DNA of 44,834 nucleotides from Akkermansia sp. (GCA_017415995.1 JAFQDN010000044.1:1-44834), one strand, 5' to 3'; positions 7,629-16,395 are shown, counted from the first letter of the stretch. Notes: generated by a model from the letters alone, not told the origin. Program-made: numbers and translations.

Positions 7629-9185
7629 ATGGAAACGATGAAAATACAGCGCGCTCTGCTCTCCGTATCGGACAAGACGGGGCTTGACAAGTTTGCCAAA
7701 GGGCTGGTAGCCCAGAACGTACAGCTCATCTCCACGGGAGGCACCTGCAAGTACCTGCAGGAGCTCGGACTGCCCGTAACGGAGATTTCAGACTACACGG
7801 GAGCGCCGGAGTTGTTTGACGGACGCGTGAAAACGCTTCACCCCAAGGTACACGGAGGTTTGCTCCAGCGCCGTGACTTGGAGGAGCACCGTCAGCAGGC
7901 CGCTGACAACAACATCCCCACCATTGACTTGGTGTGTGTGAACCTTTACCCCTTCGAGGAAACCATCGCCAAGGAAGGCGTGACCTTGGCCGAGGCTATC
8001 GAGAAGATAGACATCGGCGGTCCCTCCATGCTGCGTTCGGCGGCAAAGAACTACGCCTCCGTCACCGTGGTGTCCGATCCCACGGACTACGACACCATTT
8101 TGGAGGAAATGGAAAACCACAACGGCAACACCACGCTCAAGACCCGTGAGAAGCTGGCCGTTAAGGTATTCATGCGCACCTCCGCGTATGACAACGCCAT
8201 CTCCAACTACTTGGGCCACCGCGCGGAGGACAGCACCAAGAACAACTTCTTCCTGTCCCTGCCCTTTAACCAGTCCCTGCGCTATGGGGACAACCCCCAC
8301 CAGCCCAGCGTGCTGTACGGAAACTTTGATTCCATCTTCACCCAGCTGCAAGGCAAGGAGCTCTCCTACACCAACATCTTGGATTTGGATGCCGCAGCTT
8401 CCCTCATCATGAACTTCCGCCGCCCCACCGTCGGCATCCTCAAGCATACCAACCCCTGTGGCGTGGGTCAGGATGACGAGGACCTTGTGGAGGCTTGGAA
8501 GCGCGCCTACCAGACGGACACGCAAGCCCCGTTCGGTGGCGTTATCGTGATGAACCGCCCGATGACGGAGGCGCTTGCCCGCATCGTCGGGGCCATCTTC
8601 ACGGACGTTATCATTGCCCCGGACTACGAACCGGAGGCCCGCGCCATCCTGCAAAAGAAGAAGAATTGCCGCATCATGCGCATCGACATGGACGCATGGC
8701 GTGAGTTCTGCAAACTGCCGATGGTGCGCACCGCCCCCGGCGGCCTAATGACGATGAAGCGCGACGACGAAGTCATGGGGCTGGACAACTTGGAAGCCAA
8801 GGTAGTAACCAAGCGTGTACCCACGGCAGAGGAGCTGGAGGCCATGCGCTTTGCCTGGCGTGTGTGCAAGCAGGTGCACTCCAACGCCATCGTCTTTACG
8901 GATAAGGACGGTACTCTCGGCATCGGCGCAGGCCAAATGAGCCGCGTGGACTCCGCCAAGATTGCCGTGTGGAAGGCCGGACAAGCCGGACTCGACCTCA
9001 AGGGCAGCGTCATCGCTTCCGATGGGCTCTTCCCCTTCGCAGACGGCTTGCAGACTGCCATTGATGCCGGCGTAACGGCCTGCATCCAGCCCGGTGGCTC
9101 CATCCGTGACCAGGAGGTGATTGACGCAGCGGACGCAGCCGGCATTGCCATGGTATTCACCGGTGCCCGCCACTTCCTGCACTAA
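7629..9185 (+). CDS. purH: Bifunctional AICAR transformylase / IMP cyclohydrolase
   Basis: This is a 518-residue cytoplasmic enzyme for the last two steps of IMP synthesis: it formylates AICAR using 10-formyl-THF, then closes the ring. The N-terminal cyclohydrolase half begins with LLSVSDKTGL and contains FDGRVKTLHPKVHGG and LRSAAKNYASV. The transformylase half has LRYGDNPHQ, the KHTNPCGVG catalytic Lys-His motif, DTQAPFGG and IGAGQMSRVDS, and ends in FTGARHFLH. Length is normal for the family. ATG 7629 or 7638 is the likely start; an in-frame GTG at 7578 falls in the -10 box. Followed by a stable hairpin and then pdxJ 66 bases downstream. Confidence 0.95.
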   Translation: METMKIQRALLSVSDKTGLDKFAKGLVAQNVQLISTGGTCKYLQELGLPVTEISDYTGAPELFDGRVKTLHPKVHGGLLQRRDLEEHRQQAADNNIPTIDLVCVNLYPFEETIAKEGVTLAEAIEKIDIGGPSMLRSAAKNYASVTVVSDPTDYDTILEEMENHNGNTTLKTREKLAVKVFMRTSAYDNAISNYLGHRAEDSTKNNFFLSLPFNQSLRYGDNPHQPSVLYGNFDSIFTQLQGKELSYTNILDLDAAASLIMNFRRPTVGILKHTNPCGVGQDDEDLVEAWKRAYQTDTQAPFGGVIVMNRPMTEALARIVGAIFTDVIIAPDYEPEARAILQKKKNCRIMRIDMDAWREFCKLPMVRTAPGGLMTMKRDDEVMGLDNLEAKVVTKRVPTAEELEAMRFAWRVCKQVHSNAIVFTDKDGTLGIGAGQMSRVDSAKIAVWKAGQAGLDLKGSVIASDGLFPFADGLQTAIDAGVTACIQPGGSIRDQEVIDAADAAGIAMVFTGARHFLH

Positions 9186-9204
9186 ACCGATACCATTCAC
9201 CACA

Positions 9205-9230
9205 TCCCTGCGGGAGCAATCCCGCGGGGA
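9205..9230 (+). promoter_or_regulatory. GNRA-loop hairpin between purH and pdxJ
   Basis: An 11-bp stem (TCCCTGCGGGA / TCCCGCGGGGA, one G-U pair) is closed by a GCAA tetraloop. Only a weak T-rich stretch follows. It ends 21 bases before the pdxJ ATG, so it could be a weak terminator, an mRNA-processing stabiliser or a control of pdxJ translation. Confidence 0.5.
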
Positions 9231-9251
9231 TTCTTCACTCAATATCCTACC

Positions 9252-9992
9252 ATGCACCTCGGAGTAAACATAGACCACGTGGCAACGCTGCGCCAGGCAC
9301 GCTACGCCACCATGCTTGATTCACACAACACGGAGCCCTCCGTCTTGGAAGCCGCAAAAGCAGCCATGGAGGGCGGAGCGGACTCCATCACCCTGCACGT
9401 ACGAGAGGACCGCCGCCACATGCAAGATGCCGATGCCCAAGCTGTGCGCCGCGAGATACCCCTGCCCCTCAATCTGGAGATGGGAGCCACGCCGGCCATG
9501 CTGGAGTTTGCGCTCAGCCTGAAACCGGACTATGTTTGCCTTGTGCCGGAGCGGCGAGAGGAGATTACCACTGAGGGAGGGTTGGACGTAGCAGGCAAGG
9601 CTGATGAGCTGCGCGCCATCGTCTCTGCACTACAGGCCAACGGCAGCAAGGTAAGCATGTTCATAGACCCGGATTCGGTGCAGGTGGAAGCCTCCGCCGA
9701 CATCGGCGCGCTGATGGTGGAGCTGCACACCGGCAAGTTTGCCAACTCACTGGGCGCAGAGCGCGCAGAAGAGACGGCCCGCTTGGCAGCAGCTGCAGAG
9801 CTTGCCCACAGCCTCGGTCTGGAGGTGCACGCCGGGCATGGCATCCAAATCAGCAACTTACCGGAGCTCAACGCCGTGCCGCACCTCACGGAGCTCAACA
9901 TCGGCCACACCCTCATCGCCCGCGCCATCTTTACCGGCCTTACGCCCGCCGTGCGAGAGATGAAGGAGGCCATTGCCTCATACAAGTGGTAA
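9252..9992 (+). CDS. pdxJ: Pyridoxine 5'-phosphate synthase
   Basis: This is a 246-residue cytoplasmic TIM-barrel enzyme that condenses 3-amino-2-oxopropyl phosphate with 1-deoxyxylulose 5-phosphate in the DXP-dependent vitamin B6 pathway. It has the family start LGVNIDHVATLRQAR, HVREDRRHMQD, LNLEMGAT and the late EVHAGHGI motif. It is full length. Its last 57 codons including stop (9822-9992) have a diverged second copy at 12023-12193, beyond the next gene. A strong terminator follows at 10022. See the entry for the displaced copy. Confidence 0.95.
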   Translation: MHLGVNIDHVATLRQARYATMLDSHNTEPSVLEAAKAAMEGGADSITLHVREDRRHMQDADAQAVRREIPLPLNLEMGATPAMLEFALSLKPDYVCLVPERREEITTEGGLDVAGKADELRAIVSALQANGSKVSMFIDPDSVQVEASADIGALMVELHTGKFANSLGAERAEETARLAAAAELAHSLGLEVHAGHGIQISNLPELNAVPHLTELNIGHTLIARAIFTGLTPAVREMKEAIASYKW

Positions 9993-10021
9993 ACCACTGC
10001 ACAGTAACGCCATATTTTCCG

Positions 10022-10055
10022 CCCGCCGCACCTCCATGCGGCGGGATTTTTCTTT
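10022..10055 (+). terminator. Rho-independent terminator after pdxJ
   Basis: A 9-bp perfect GC stem CCCGCCGCA/TGCGGCGGG with a 6-base loop is followed by ATTTTTCTTT. Confidence 0.85.
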
Positions 10056-10081
10056 ACATGACGGAGCAGGTGCGGTAGACT
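10053..10081 (+). promoter_or_regulatory. Candidate promoter for the 633-residue protein
   Basis: TTTACA (10053-10058), a 17-base spacer and TAGACT (10076-10081), 28 bases before the ATG at 10110. The -35 box overlaps the terminator's T-run. Confidence 0.4.
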
Positions 10082-10109
10082 GAGATAACATAACACTCAT
10101 ACGAACGCT

Positions 10110-12011
10110 ATGAAAGCAACACATTATCTCACAACAGCTCTTTTAGGTGCCATCTGCTGGGGTAACCCCTTGGTGCAGCCCTGCATGGCGCAAGAAGCAA
10201 CGGCAGCGCTTTCCCCTGCCACTCAGACAGCCGCCATGGAAGCCGCAGCCCTGATACCTGCAGAAGCTGATAACATACTGGTGCTCGACGTACAAGCTTG
10301 GATGAAACTGTACAACGCCGGTGCAGAAGCAGCAGACATGGCTCCTTGGGACGGCATAAAAAGCCTCGCCATCGGGGTGCCGAATGGCAATGTAGAGGCG
10401 TTGAACAATCTTATTGATTTCACCGGACATTTGGCGGATGGGCTCTCCGCAAATCTTGCGTTCATGGGTTGGCGACTATTGGCGTCTGAGCAAGTATGCG
10501 CCTTGCAGCTTGAGCAATTGGAGAAGTTTGATATTGAAGGCAAGACAGAAGACTATCAAAAGATTATTGACAATGTTTTGTCGCAGCCCAAATTTTATGT
10601 TGCGATAAAGCCCCTGCCGGGCAGAGAAGATGTACTCGCGGAACTGATGAAGCTGATGGATGAGCCATCGGATAACGGAACGGAGGAGGCCTACGAGAAA
10701 AACGGCTGGAAAGGTATTTGCAAACGCGATAATGCTGCGCAGGGGCAGCCGCATGCCACCCTATACTGGCTTTACAAGGTGAAGGGGGACAGCATCCTAC
10801 TGGCTTGCGGCAGCAACCCGGATGAGATAACCGCAGCGAATAGCCCCGAAGAATCCGCCTTGAAACACGTGCCGGCGGATTTTGCCACGCCGATGGTTTA
10901 CCCGGAATGCACACCGCTTTTGCTCGGGAGGGTGGATGCCCCCATAATGAACTGCATGCAGCACCTCCTCAAACGCACATGCCAAGCATTGGCCGCACCC
11001 TTGCACCTCACGTTTACAGCCGTAGCAGCATCAGACTTTCACGCAGCGGAGCAAATCAAGAAAGGCGTAAGCGCTCTGGAGACCTTGTCCACGGAGTTGA
11101 GCAAGCTCACCCCCGCCATGCAAAAGCCCCTGAACCTGGCCGTGTGGCACAAGACAGGCACTCCTGACTGCATTCAGATAGAGGCGGAGTGGGATGCCTG
11201 CGGCGCCGAGTTTGAGGAAGGCACCCTGCACCACGCACGGACAATCGGCACCCCCATATTCTCCATCAGCAGCTCCCCGCTGCGCATGCCCGACGCGCCG
11301 AACATGCGCACCGTCCTCGAAGCAGGCGGAGAAATAGCAAACAGCATCCTGTATACTATATCGGTCCCGGATGAGAACGGGAAAACGCCGGATGCCGTGT
11401 TCGGCGCAGGGTATAAGCGCTTGCTTACGGCATTTTTCCAATTCACGGACACCTTGAGCGGCACGTGGCACTTTTGCGCAGAAGAGATAAGTGACACGCC
11501 GATAACGGAAACGGCGGAGGGACCCACCGGAACGTCCTCTACCCGCACCACCTTCAACATCAAGCTCAACAATCGCGCGGAATTTCTCCCTGCGTGGAAG
11601 AATGTACTCACCACAATGGAGGAAATGGTGGATAATGATGAATTCCGCGCCTCTTTAGAGGTAGACTTCAACAAGGTGACGGAGCGAACGGAAGGCAACA
11701 TCACGTACTTCGCGACGGATGGTGAAACAGGCATCTCCGCGCTCACGGAAGATGAACTGATTATCAGCTCTTGCGCACCATACGGTGAAGCACTGGCAAA
11801 ACAACGCACGCCGCTGACCATTCGCGGGCTTTCCGGCAGAATCCTCCTAGAACCCACGCTTCAGCAAGCCCCCGGTGGGGAAGCGGGCGAGCCCGTTCTT
11901 CAATTCGTCAACGGTTGTGATTTCCATCTTACCACGGAGGGTGGCTGCTTTAAGCTCAGCATCGACCTCTTCCTCCCGAACGACGCAAAGCCCAACGAGC
12001 AGACAAATTAA
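10110..12011 (+). CDS. Large exported protein of unknown function
   Basis: This is a 633-residue protein with an N-terminal signal peptide (hydrophobic about 6-24, cleavage likely after CMAQ). I do not recognise a named family. After a short Ala-rich stretch it has AALIPAEADNILVLDVQ, a pattern reminiscent of large exported proteins in Planctomycetota and Verrucomicrobiota with an opening statement on 'P..a..vl.lD'. No catalytic motif was seen and there are no membrane segments after the signal. The gene is placed precisely between pdxJ and a displaced pdxJ 3' end that begins 12 bases after its stop. This suggests it was inserted at the pdxJ locus as a unit with its own promoter. No integrase or repeat accompanies it. 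Confidence 0.75.
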   Translation: MKATHYLTTALLGAICWGNPLVQPCMAQEATAALSPATQTAAMEAAALIPAEADNILVLDVQAWMKLYNAGAEAADMAPWDGIKSLAIGVPNGNVEALNNLIDFTGHLADGLSANLAFMGWRLLASEQVCALQLEQLEKFDIEGKTEDYQKIIDNVLSQPKFYVAIKPLPGREDVLAELMKLMDEPSDNGTEEAYEKNGWKGICKRDNAAQGQPHATLYWLYKVKGDSILLACGSNPDEITAANSPEESALKHVPADFATPMVYPECTPLLLGRVDAPIMNCMQHLLKRTCQALAAPLHLTFTAVAASDFHAAEQIKKGVSALETLSTELSKLTPAMQKPLNLAVWHKTGTPDCIQIEAEWDACGAEFEEGTLHHARTIGTPIFSISSSPLRMPDAPNMRTVLEAGGEIANSILYTISVPDENGKTPDAVFGAGYKRLLTAFFQFTDTLSGTWHFCAEEISDTPITETAEGPTGTSSTRTTFNIKLNNRAEFLPAWKNVLTTMEEMVDNDEFRASLEVDFNKVTERTEGNITYFATDGETGISALTEDELIISSCAPYGEALAKQRTPLTIRGLSGRILLEPTLQQAPGGEAGEPVLQFVNGCDFHLTTEGGCFKLSIDLFLPNDAKPNEQTN

Positions 12012-12022
12012 ATGTGTGCACG

Positions 12023-12193
12023 GAGGTGCACGCCGGCCATGGCATCCAAATCAGCAACCTGCCGGAGCTCAACGCCGTGCCGCACCTCACGGAGCTCAAC
12101 ATCGGCCACACCCTCATATCCCGTGCCATTTTCACCGGGCTCACCGCCGCCGTGCGCGAAATGAAAAACGCCATTGACGGCTACAAGTGGTAA
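12023..12193 (+). pseudogene. pdxJ: Displaced 3' end of pdxJ
   Basis: This open stretch of 56 codons plus stop encodes EVHAGHGIQISNLPELNAV and then TELNIGHTLISRAIFTG, up to YKW-stop. It is exactly as long (171 bases) as the last part of the intact pdxJ at 9822-9992. The two copies differ at many third positions and at a few residues (LIARA/LISRA, LTPAV/LTAAV, KEAIASYKW/KNAIDGYKW). It therefore is not a fresh tandem duplication. No start codon or N-terminal three-quarters is present, so no functional enzyme is expected. Homology stops at the TAA. Confidence 0.9.
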
Positions 12194-12369
12194 CAAATGT
12201 ACGATTATCCCGGCTTCTCGACCCCGCATGCCGGAGCAAGTGCTATCTTCCTTTCAAATTCCGACTTATCACTCAGAGCCAAGTGCAATTCATCGAATCT
12301 GACAGAGGCGCGCGGATTGCCTTATTCAAAAGGACGAATTTGCACGCTGAAGGCGCATTTTCTCCGATT

Positions 12370-12392
12370 TCCGCGCAAATGCGGAGTTTTTT
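12370..12392 (+). terminator. Weak terminator after the displaced pdxJ end
   Basis: A 5-bp stem TCCGC/GCGGA with loop GCAAAT is followed by GTTTTTT. The rest of the gap 12194-12492 (299 bases) holds no gene I can support; only the HU promoter lies further right. Confidence 0.4.
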
Positions 12393-12456
12393 GACGTAAA
12401 AAAGCAAAAAAAAGCCATCAGAAAGCTTGTAAAATGGGCATTATTCAATTTTTATC

Positions 12457-12484
12457 TTGCAATACGTCATGCAAATGTTATCAT
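12457..12484 (+). promoter_or_regulatory. Candidate promoter for the HU-like gene
   Basis: TTGCAA (12457-12462), a 16-base spacer and TATCAT (12479-12484). The ATG at 12493 lies only 8 bases after the -10 box, so the mRNA would be leaderless or nearly so. Confidence 0.55.
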
Positions 12485-12492
12485 AAAGCCCT

Positions 12493-12813
12493 ATGAATAA
12501 GACACAACTTGTTGACTGCATTCAGGCCAAGCTTGGCGAAGGCGCCACCAAAAAGTGCGCTGAGGCCGCTCTCTCCGCTGTACTCGGCTCCATCTCCGAT
12601 GCCGTGAAAGCCGGTGAGAAGGTACAGCTCGTAGGTTTCGGTACCTTTGAAATGAAGACCCGCGCTGCTCGCACCGGTCGCAATCCGCGTACCGGCGATG
12701 AGATGAAGATTGAGGCTTCCCAGACTCTGGCATTCAAGCCGTCCTCCGCCTTCAAGACCGTTCTTCCCGCCAAGAAGACCTGCAAGAAGGGTGGTTGCAA
12801 GAAGAAGAAGTAA
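12493..12813 (+). CDS. HU-family DNA-binding protein with basic Cys-containing tail
   Basis: This is a 106-residue nucleoid protein of the HU/IHF family, which binds and bends DNA as a dimer. It opens with NKTQLVDCIQAKLG. The family core follows: GEKVQLVGFGTFEMKTRAAR, then the GRNPRTGDEMKI arm and the AFKPSSAFK end of the fold. HU proteins usually stop near residue 90; this one continues with a Lys-rich tail holding two Cys (KKTCKKGGCKKKK). Such tails could add nonspecific DNA binding; the Cys spacing (C-x4-C) is compatible with metal or disulfide, which is inference. Strong terminator downstream. Confidence 0.92.
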   Translation: MNKTQLVDCIQAKLGEGATKKCAEAALSAVLGSISDAVKAGEKVQLVGFGTFEMKTRAARTGRNPRTGDEMKIEASQTLAFKPSSAFKTVLPAKKTCKKGGCKKKK

Positions 12814-12841
12814 GATTCTTCTCCTGCCTATTCATTTTCAG

Positions 12842-12873
12842 GCCGCGTCCCTATACCGGACGCGGCTTTTTCT
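12842..12873 (+). terminator. Terminator after the HU-like gene
   Basis: A 9-bp stem GCCGCGTCC/GGACGCGGC with a 7-base loop is followed by TTTTTCTTT. Confidence 0.9.
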
Positions 12874-12942
12874 TTGCAGTGTGCCGCATCATGAAAGCAA
12901 AAAGGGAATATTCCCTCATTGTTCTCGGAAGAGTAGCAGAAT

Positions 12943-12971
12943 TTGGCTTTACATCAGCCGTACAATATGCT
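12943..12971 (+). promoter_or_regulatory. Candidate promoter for galK
   Basis: TTGGCT (12943-12948), a 17-base spacer and TATGCT (12966-12971), 14 bases before the ATG. Confidence 0.45.
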
Positions 12972-12985
12972 AAAAAGATTGCGTT

Positions 12986-14164
12986 ATGGATTTAGAGCAA
13001 CGCGAAATCAGTGTTGACACCATCAGTCCGTACTTCGAGGAATACTTTGGGCAGAAACCCAGCGTGGTGGCTGCCTCCCCCGGGCGCGTGAACCTGATAG
13101 GTGAACACACCGACTACAATAACGGTTTTGTCCTTCCCATGGCCCTCAACAACATCAATGTTGTGGCTGTGGCTCCCTCCCCCACCGGCAAGCACCGCTG
13201 GATTGGCTCCTTGGGTGATACGATGATTGAAATAGACCCGGCAGATGCCAACAAGCCCGGAGACCCCTTCTGGAGCAACTACGTGCGTGGTGTCATCTGC
13301 ATGCTGGAGCGCCGTGGCATCAACGTGCCGGCAGTGGATATGCTGATTGACTCCAACGTACCGAGAGGTGGCGGTTTGTCCTCCTCCGCAGCATTTGAGG
13401 TAGCTACCTGCACGGCTCTTGCCGCCCTTTGCGGGGCAGACGTCCCCCCGACGGAGCGAGCCCTTATCGGACAGGCCACGGAGCACGAGTTTGTGAACGT
13501 TCCCTGTGGCATTATGGACCAGTTCATCTCCGCCAACGGCAAGCAGGACCACGCCCTCATGCTGGACTGCAAGGACCTCTCCTACAAACTCATTCCCATG
13601 ATGGATCCGGCCGTAAGCGTGCTGGTTATAGACTCCGCCGTCAAGCACTCACTGGCAGATGGCGGCTATGCAGCACGCCGCAAAAACTGCGAGGACGCCT
13701 GTGAGATACTCGGAGTACCCTCACTGCGCGAAGCGACGTTGGAAATGCTCGAAGAGAAAAAAGAAGCCTTGGGTGACCTGTGCTACCGCCGTGCTCGCCA
13801 CGTCATCGGCGAAAACCTGCGCGTAGAAAAATTCGCAAACGCAGTTGCAGCAGCAGATTGGGACAGCGCCGGAGTGGCCATGCGCGCCTCACACGCCTCC
13901 CTCAAGAATGATTTTGAAGTATCCTGCGCTGAGGTGGACACCTTGGTCAGCTTGGCGGACTCCATCCCCTCTGCAGCCTCCGTATACGGCGCACGCATGA
14001 CGGGTGGCGGTTTCGGCGGCTGCATTGTTGCCCTCGTCAAGAGTGAGGATGTGGAACAGGTAGCAAACGAAATGCTTGAGGCCTACCGCGAGGCACTCGG
14101 CATTGAGACCACCTACCTCATCACCCGCCCGGGCGAAGGTGCTCGCGTGCTCTACAAAGCTTAA
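12986..14164 (+). CDS. galK: Galactokinase
   Basis: This is a 392-residue GHMP kinase that phosphorylates galactose at C1, the entry step of the Leloir pathway. It shows the galactokinase signature GRVNLIGEHTDYNNGFVLP (34-50), the ATP-binding loop GGGLSSSAAFE (128-138), the catalytic Asp in CGIMDQF (D178) and the late GGGFGGC motif. The length is normal. It is followed after 19 bases by an SSS-family symporter, and the pair makes an uptake-plus-phosphorylation unit. No galT, galE or galM is in the window. ATG 12986 begins a standard N-terminus. Confidence 0.95.
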   Translation: MDLEQREISVDTISPYFEEYFGQKPSVVAASPGRVNLIGEHTDYNNGFVLPMALNNINVVAVAPSPTGKHRWIGSLGDTMIEIDPADANKPGDPFWSNYVRGVICMLERRGINVPAVDMLIDSNVPRGGGLSSSAAFEVATCTALAALCGADVPPTERALIGQATEHEFVNVPCGIMDQFISANGKQDHALMLDCKDLSYKLIPMMDPAVSVLVIDSAVKHSLADGGYAARRKNCEDACEILGVPSLREATLEMLEEKKEALGDLCYRRARHVIGENLRVEKFANAVAAADWDSAGVAMRASHASLKNDFEVSCAEVDTLVSLADSIPSAASVYGARMTGGGFGGCIVALVKSEDVEQVANEMLEAYREALGIETTYLITRPGEGARVLYKA

Positions 14165-14183
14165 TCCGAACACATAGTAACAC

Positions 14184-16367
14184 ATGAAAAACATTGCAAC
14201 CATACTGGGTATGCTCACCCTGCTGAGCAGCGCAGCCTTGGCAAATGATGCAACCACAGCCGCTACAAGCGATGTACTCCCGCTCTGGGAGATGATTGTC
14301 TTCTGCGTGGTCGTGGTAGGCGTTATCGGCCTTGGTATTTGGAAATCCGGTGATTCCGGAGAGAGCACATCCGAAGACGGAGAGAAGAGCGAAGGAGGCG
14401 CCGCTGACTACTTCTTGGCAGGTCGTGGCCTGAGCTGGTGGCTGGTGGGTTTCTCCCTCATTGCAGCCAACATCTCCACGGAGCAATTTGTAGGCATGAG
14501 TGGCAAAGCCGCAAACTGGGTGGGCTTGGCCATTGCCGGTTACGAGTGGCTTGCCGCCATTGTGCTGGTGATTGTTGCTTTCACCTTCCTGCCCATGCTC
14601 CTCAAGCGCGGTGTATTCACCATTCCGCAGTTCCTGGAAGAGCGTTTTGACGGCAAGGCTCGCACCATCATGGCCGTAGCCAACCTCGTCATTCTTGTGG
14701 GTGTGCCGACCGCCGGTGTTATCTTCGCCGGTGCAAAGGTTGTATCCGGGTACTTTGACCTGAGCATGACAGCCGGCTGCACCATCATCGGCCTCTGCGC
14801 TACGGTATACGTGTTTGTCGGCGGCCTTAAAGCCTGCGCTTGGACGGACCTCATCTGGGGTGCAGCCCTCATCGTCGGTGGCGGTCTAGTAGCTGTACTT
14901 GCCCTGAATGCCATAGGCGCAGCAGACCCGAACGCCCTCATCGAGACAGCTTCCGCTACCTCCCAAGTGACGGTGGACCAGCTTGCCAATATGTCCGGCT
15001 GGGATCGATTCATGGCTCTTAACAGCGGTGATGCCATTACGGCCACCAACGCCATCGGCGGCAAGATGCACATGATTCGTCCTGCTGACGATATGGAAAT
15101 TCCGTGGACGGCACTCTGCCTCGGCCTCTGGATTCCCAACTTCTTCTACTGGGGTCTCAACCAGTACATCATGCAGCGCACATTGGCCTCCAAGAGCTTG
15201 GCAGAAGGTCAGAAGGGCATCGTCTTTGCGGCAGGTCTCAAGCTGCTCATTCCCTTTGTTGTGCTTATTCCCGGCATTCTTGCATACAACCTGTACAACA
15301 CCGACATGAAGGCCGGTGCTGCAGCCAAAGCCACCGCAGCCATTGAATCCGTAGAAGCCAGTGGCAAGACCCCGCTTTACCGCATTACGGCGGACTATGT
15401 AGCCACAGAACCCGGTAAGGCAATGGATTACATCACCAAGAATGCCACTGTGGCCGGTACCGCAGAGCAACAAGCTAAGGTGGAGGGGCTGAAAGCAGAC
15501 CTCAACGCTGTTCTTGCAGCAGGCACAGCAGAGCAGGTTACAGCAATTGCCACCAAGCCTGAGCTCAAGCTCAACATCCCCGAGGGCGTATCCGACCTCG
15601 GTAAACAGAAGCGCATTGCCGCTGCTCTGATAGCTGACAAACTGGCTAAGGAAAGCAACGCCATCATTGATGCCAAAGCAACAGACACAAGCTTTGCAAC
15701 TTCCGACCCCATTAACGGTTACGATTACGACTCCGCATTCGGCACATTGCTCAAGAAGCTGCTGCCGGGCACCGGTATGGCATGGTTTGTGTTGGCAGCG
15801 CTCTTCGGCGCAGTGGTAAGCTCCTTGGCTTCCATGCTTAACTCCGCTTCCACCCTGTTCACAATGGACATTTGGAATAAGATTCGCAAGGAACAGTGCT
15901 CACAGAAAGAGCTCGTAACCGTCGGCAAGTTCGGCGTTCTCGGCTGCTCTGCCATTGCTCTGCTGCTGGCTATCTTCCTCTCCACGAAGCTGGATAGTAT
16001 CTTCAGCTACATTCAGGAGTTCCAAGGCTTCCTCAGCCCGGGCGCACTGGCTGTATTCCTCTTCGGCTTCTTCGTGCCCAAGTGCCCCCGCTACTTCGGA
16101 TGGCTGGGTATTGCCATCAACGTTGTGGAGTACGGAGCACTCAAGATTTGCTGCCCGGAGATGGCCTTCCTTAACCGCATGGCAGTCTGCCTTGTCACCA
16201 TCGTGCTTGTAGGCTTCATCATTACATGGCTCAACGCTCTCCGCGGTGGCGAGGCCGTGAAACTTGAAGACAAGGGCATCATCAAGATGGAGAGTTCACG
16301 CTCCGCAGTCCTCTGGGGCTGGGTAGTGGTGCTCTTGACCATTGCTCTCTACATCATCTTCTGGTAA
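14184..16367 (+). CDS. Sodium:solute symporter (SSS family), probable galactose transporter, with loop insertion
   Basis: This is a 727-residue inner-membrane transporter of the SLC5/SSS family. Family motifs are ISTEQFVGMSGKA, GLNQYIMQRTLASKSL and AVVSSLASMLNSASTLFTMD. SGLT-type relatives take up sugars with Na+. Substrate galactose is inferred from the adjoining galK. Two odd features stand out. The protein begins with what looks like a cleavable signal peptide (1-20, ending SSAALA) before the first core helix. A hydrophilic Ala/Lys-rich insertion of about 140 residues (about 373-513) sits between ILAYNLYN and the YDSAFGTLLKKLLP segment, where relatives have a short loop. The C-terminus is a membrane helix. 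Terminator downstream. Confidence 0.9.
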   Translation: MKNIATILGMLTLLSSAALANDATTAATSDVLPLWEMIVFCVVVVGVIGLGIWKSGDSGESTSEDGEKSEGGAADYFLAGRGLSWWLVGFSLIAANISTEQFVGMSGKAANWVGLAIAGYEWLAAIVLVIVAFTFLPMLLKRGVFTIPQFLEERFDGKARTIMAVANLVILVGVPTAGVIFAGAKVVSGYFDLSMTAGCTIIGLCATVYVFVGGLKACAWTDLIWGAALIVGGGLVAVLALNAIGAADPNALIETASATSQVTVDQLANMSGWDRFMALNSGDAITATNAIGGKMHMIRPADDMEIPWTALCLGLWIPNFFYWGLNQYIMQRTLASKSLAEGQKGIVFAAGLKLLIPFVVLIPGILAYNLYNTDMKAGAAAKATAAIESVEASGKTPLYRITADYVATEPGKAMDYITKNATVAGTAEQQAKVEGLKADLNAVLAAGTAEQVTAIATKPELKLNIPEGVSDLGKQKRIAAALIADKLAKESNAIIDAKATDTSFATSDPINGYDYDSAFGTLLKKLLPGTGMAWFVLAALFGAVVSSLASMLNSASTLFTMDIWNKIRKEQCSQKELVTVGKFGVLGCSAIALLLAIFLSTKLDSIFSYIQEFQGFLSPGALAVFLFGFFVPKCPRYFGWLGIAINVVEYGALKICCPEMAFLNRMAVCLVTIVLVGFIITWLNALRGGEAVKLEDKGIIKMESSRSAVLWGWVVVLLTIALYIIFW

Positions 16368-16395
16368 AGACCCACTTTTACCGTTGATTTTGCAT

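Noticed and set aside
7788..8654. 288-codon open frame antisense to purH
   Set aside because: It is a shadow of the purH codon bias; no promoter or plausible protein features.
11875..12177. 100-codon frame spanning the end of the 633-residue gene and the displaced pdxJ end
   Set aside because: It is out of frame with the pdxJ copy and its sequence is Arg/His/Pro-rich, typical of a frame shadow.
12187..12399. Two short overlapping frames of 65-70 codons in the gap before the HU gene
   Set aside because: No family resemblance, no promoter, and they overlap each other and a terminator-like hairpin.
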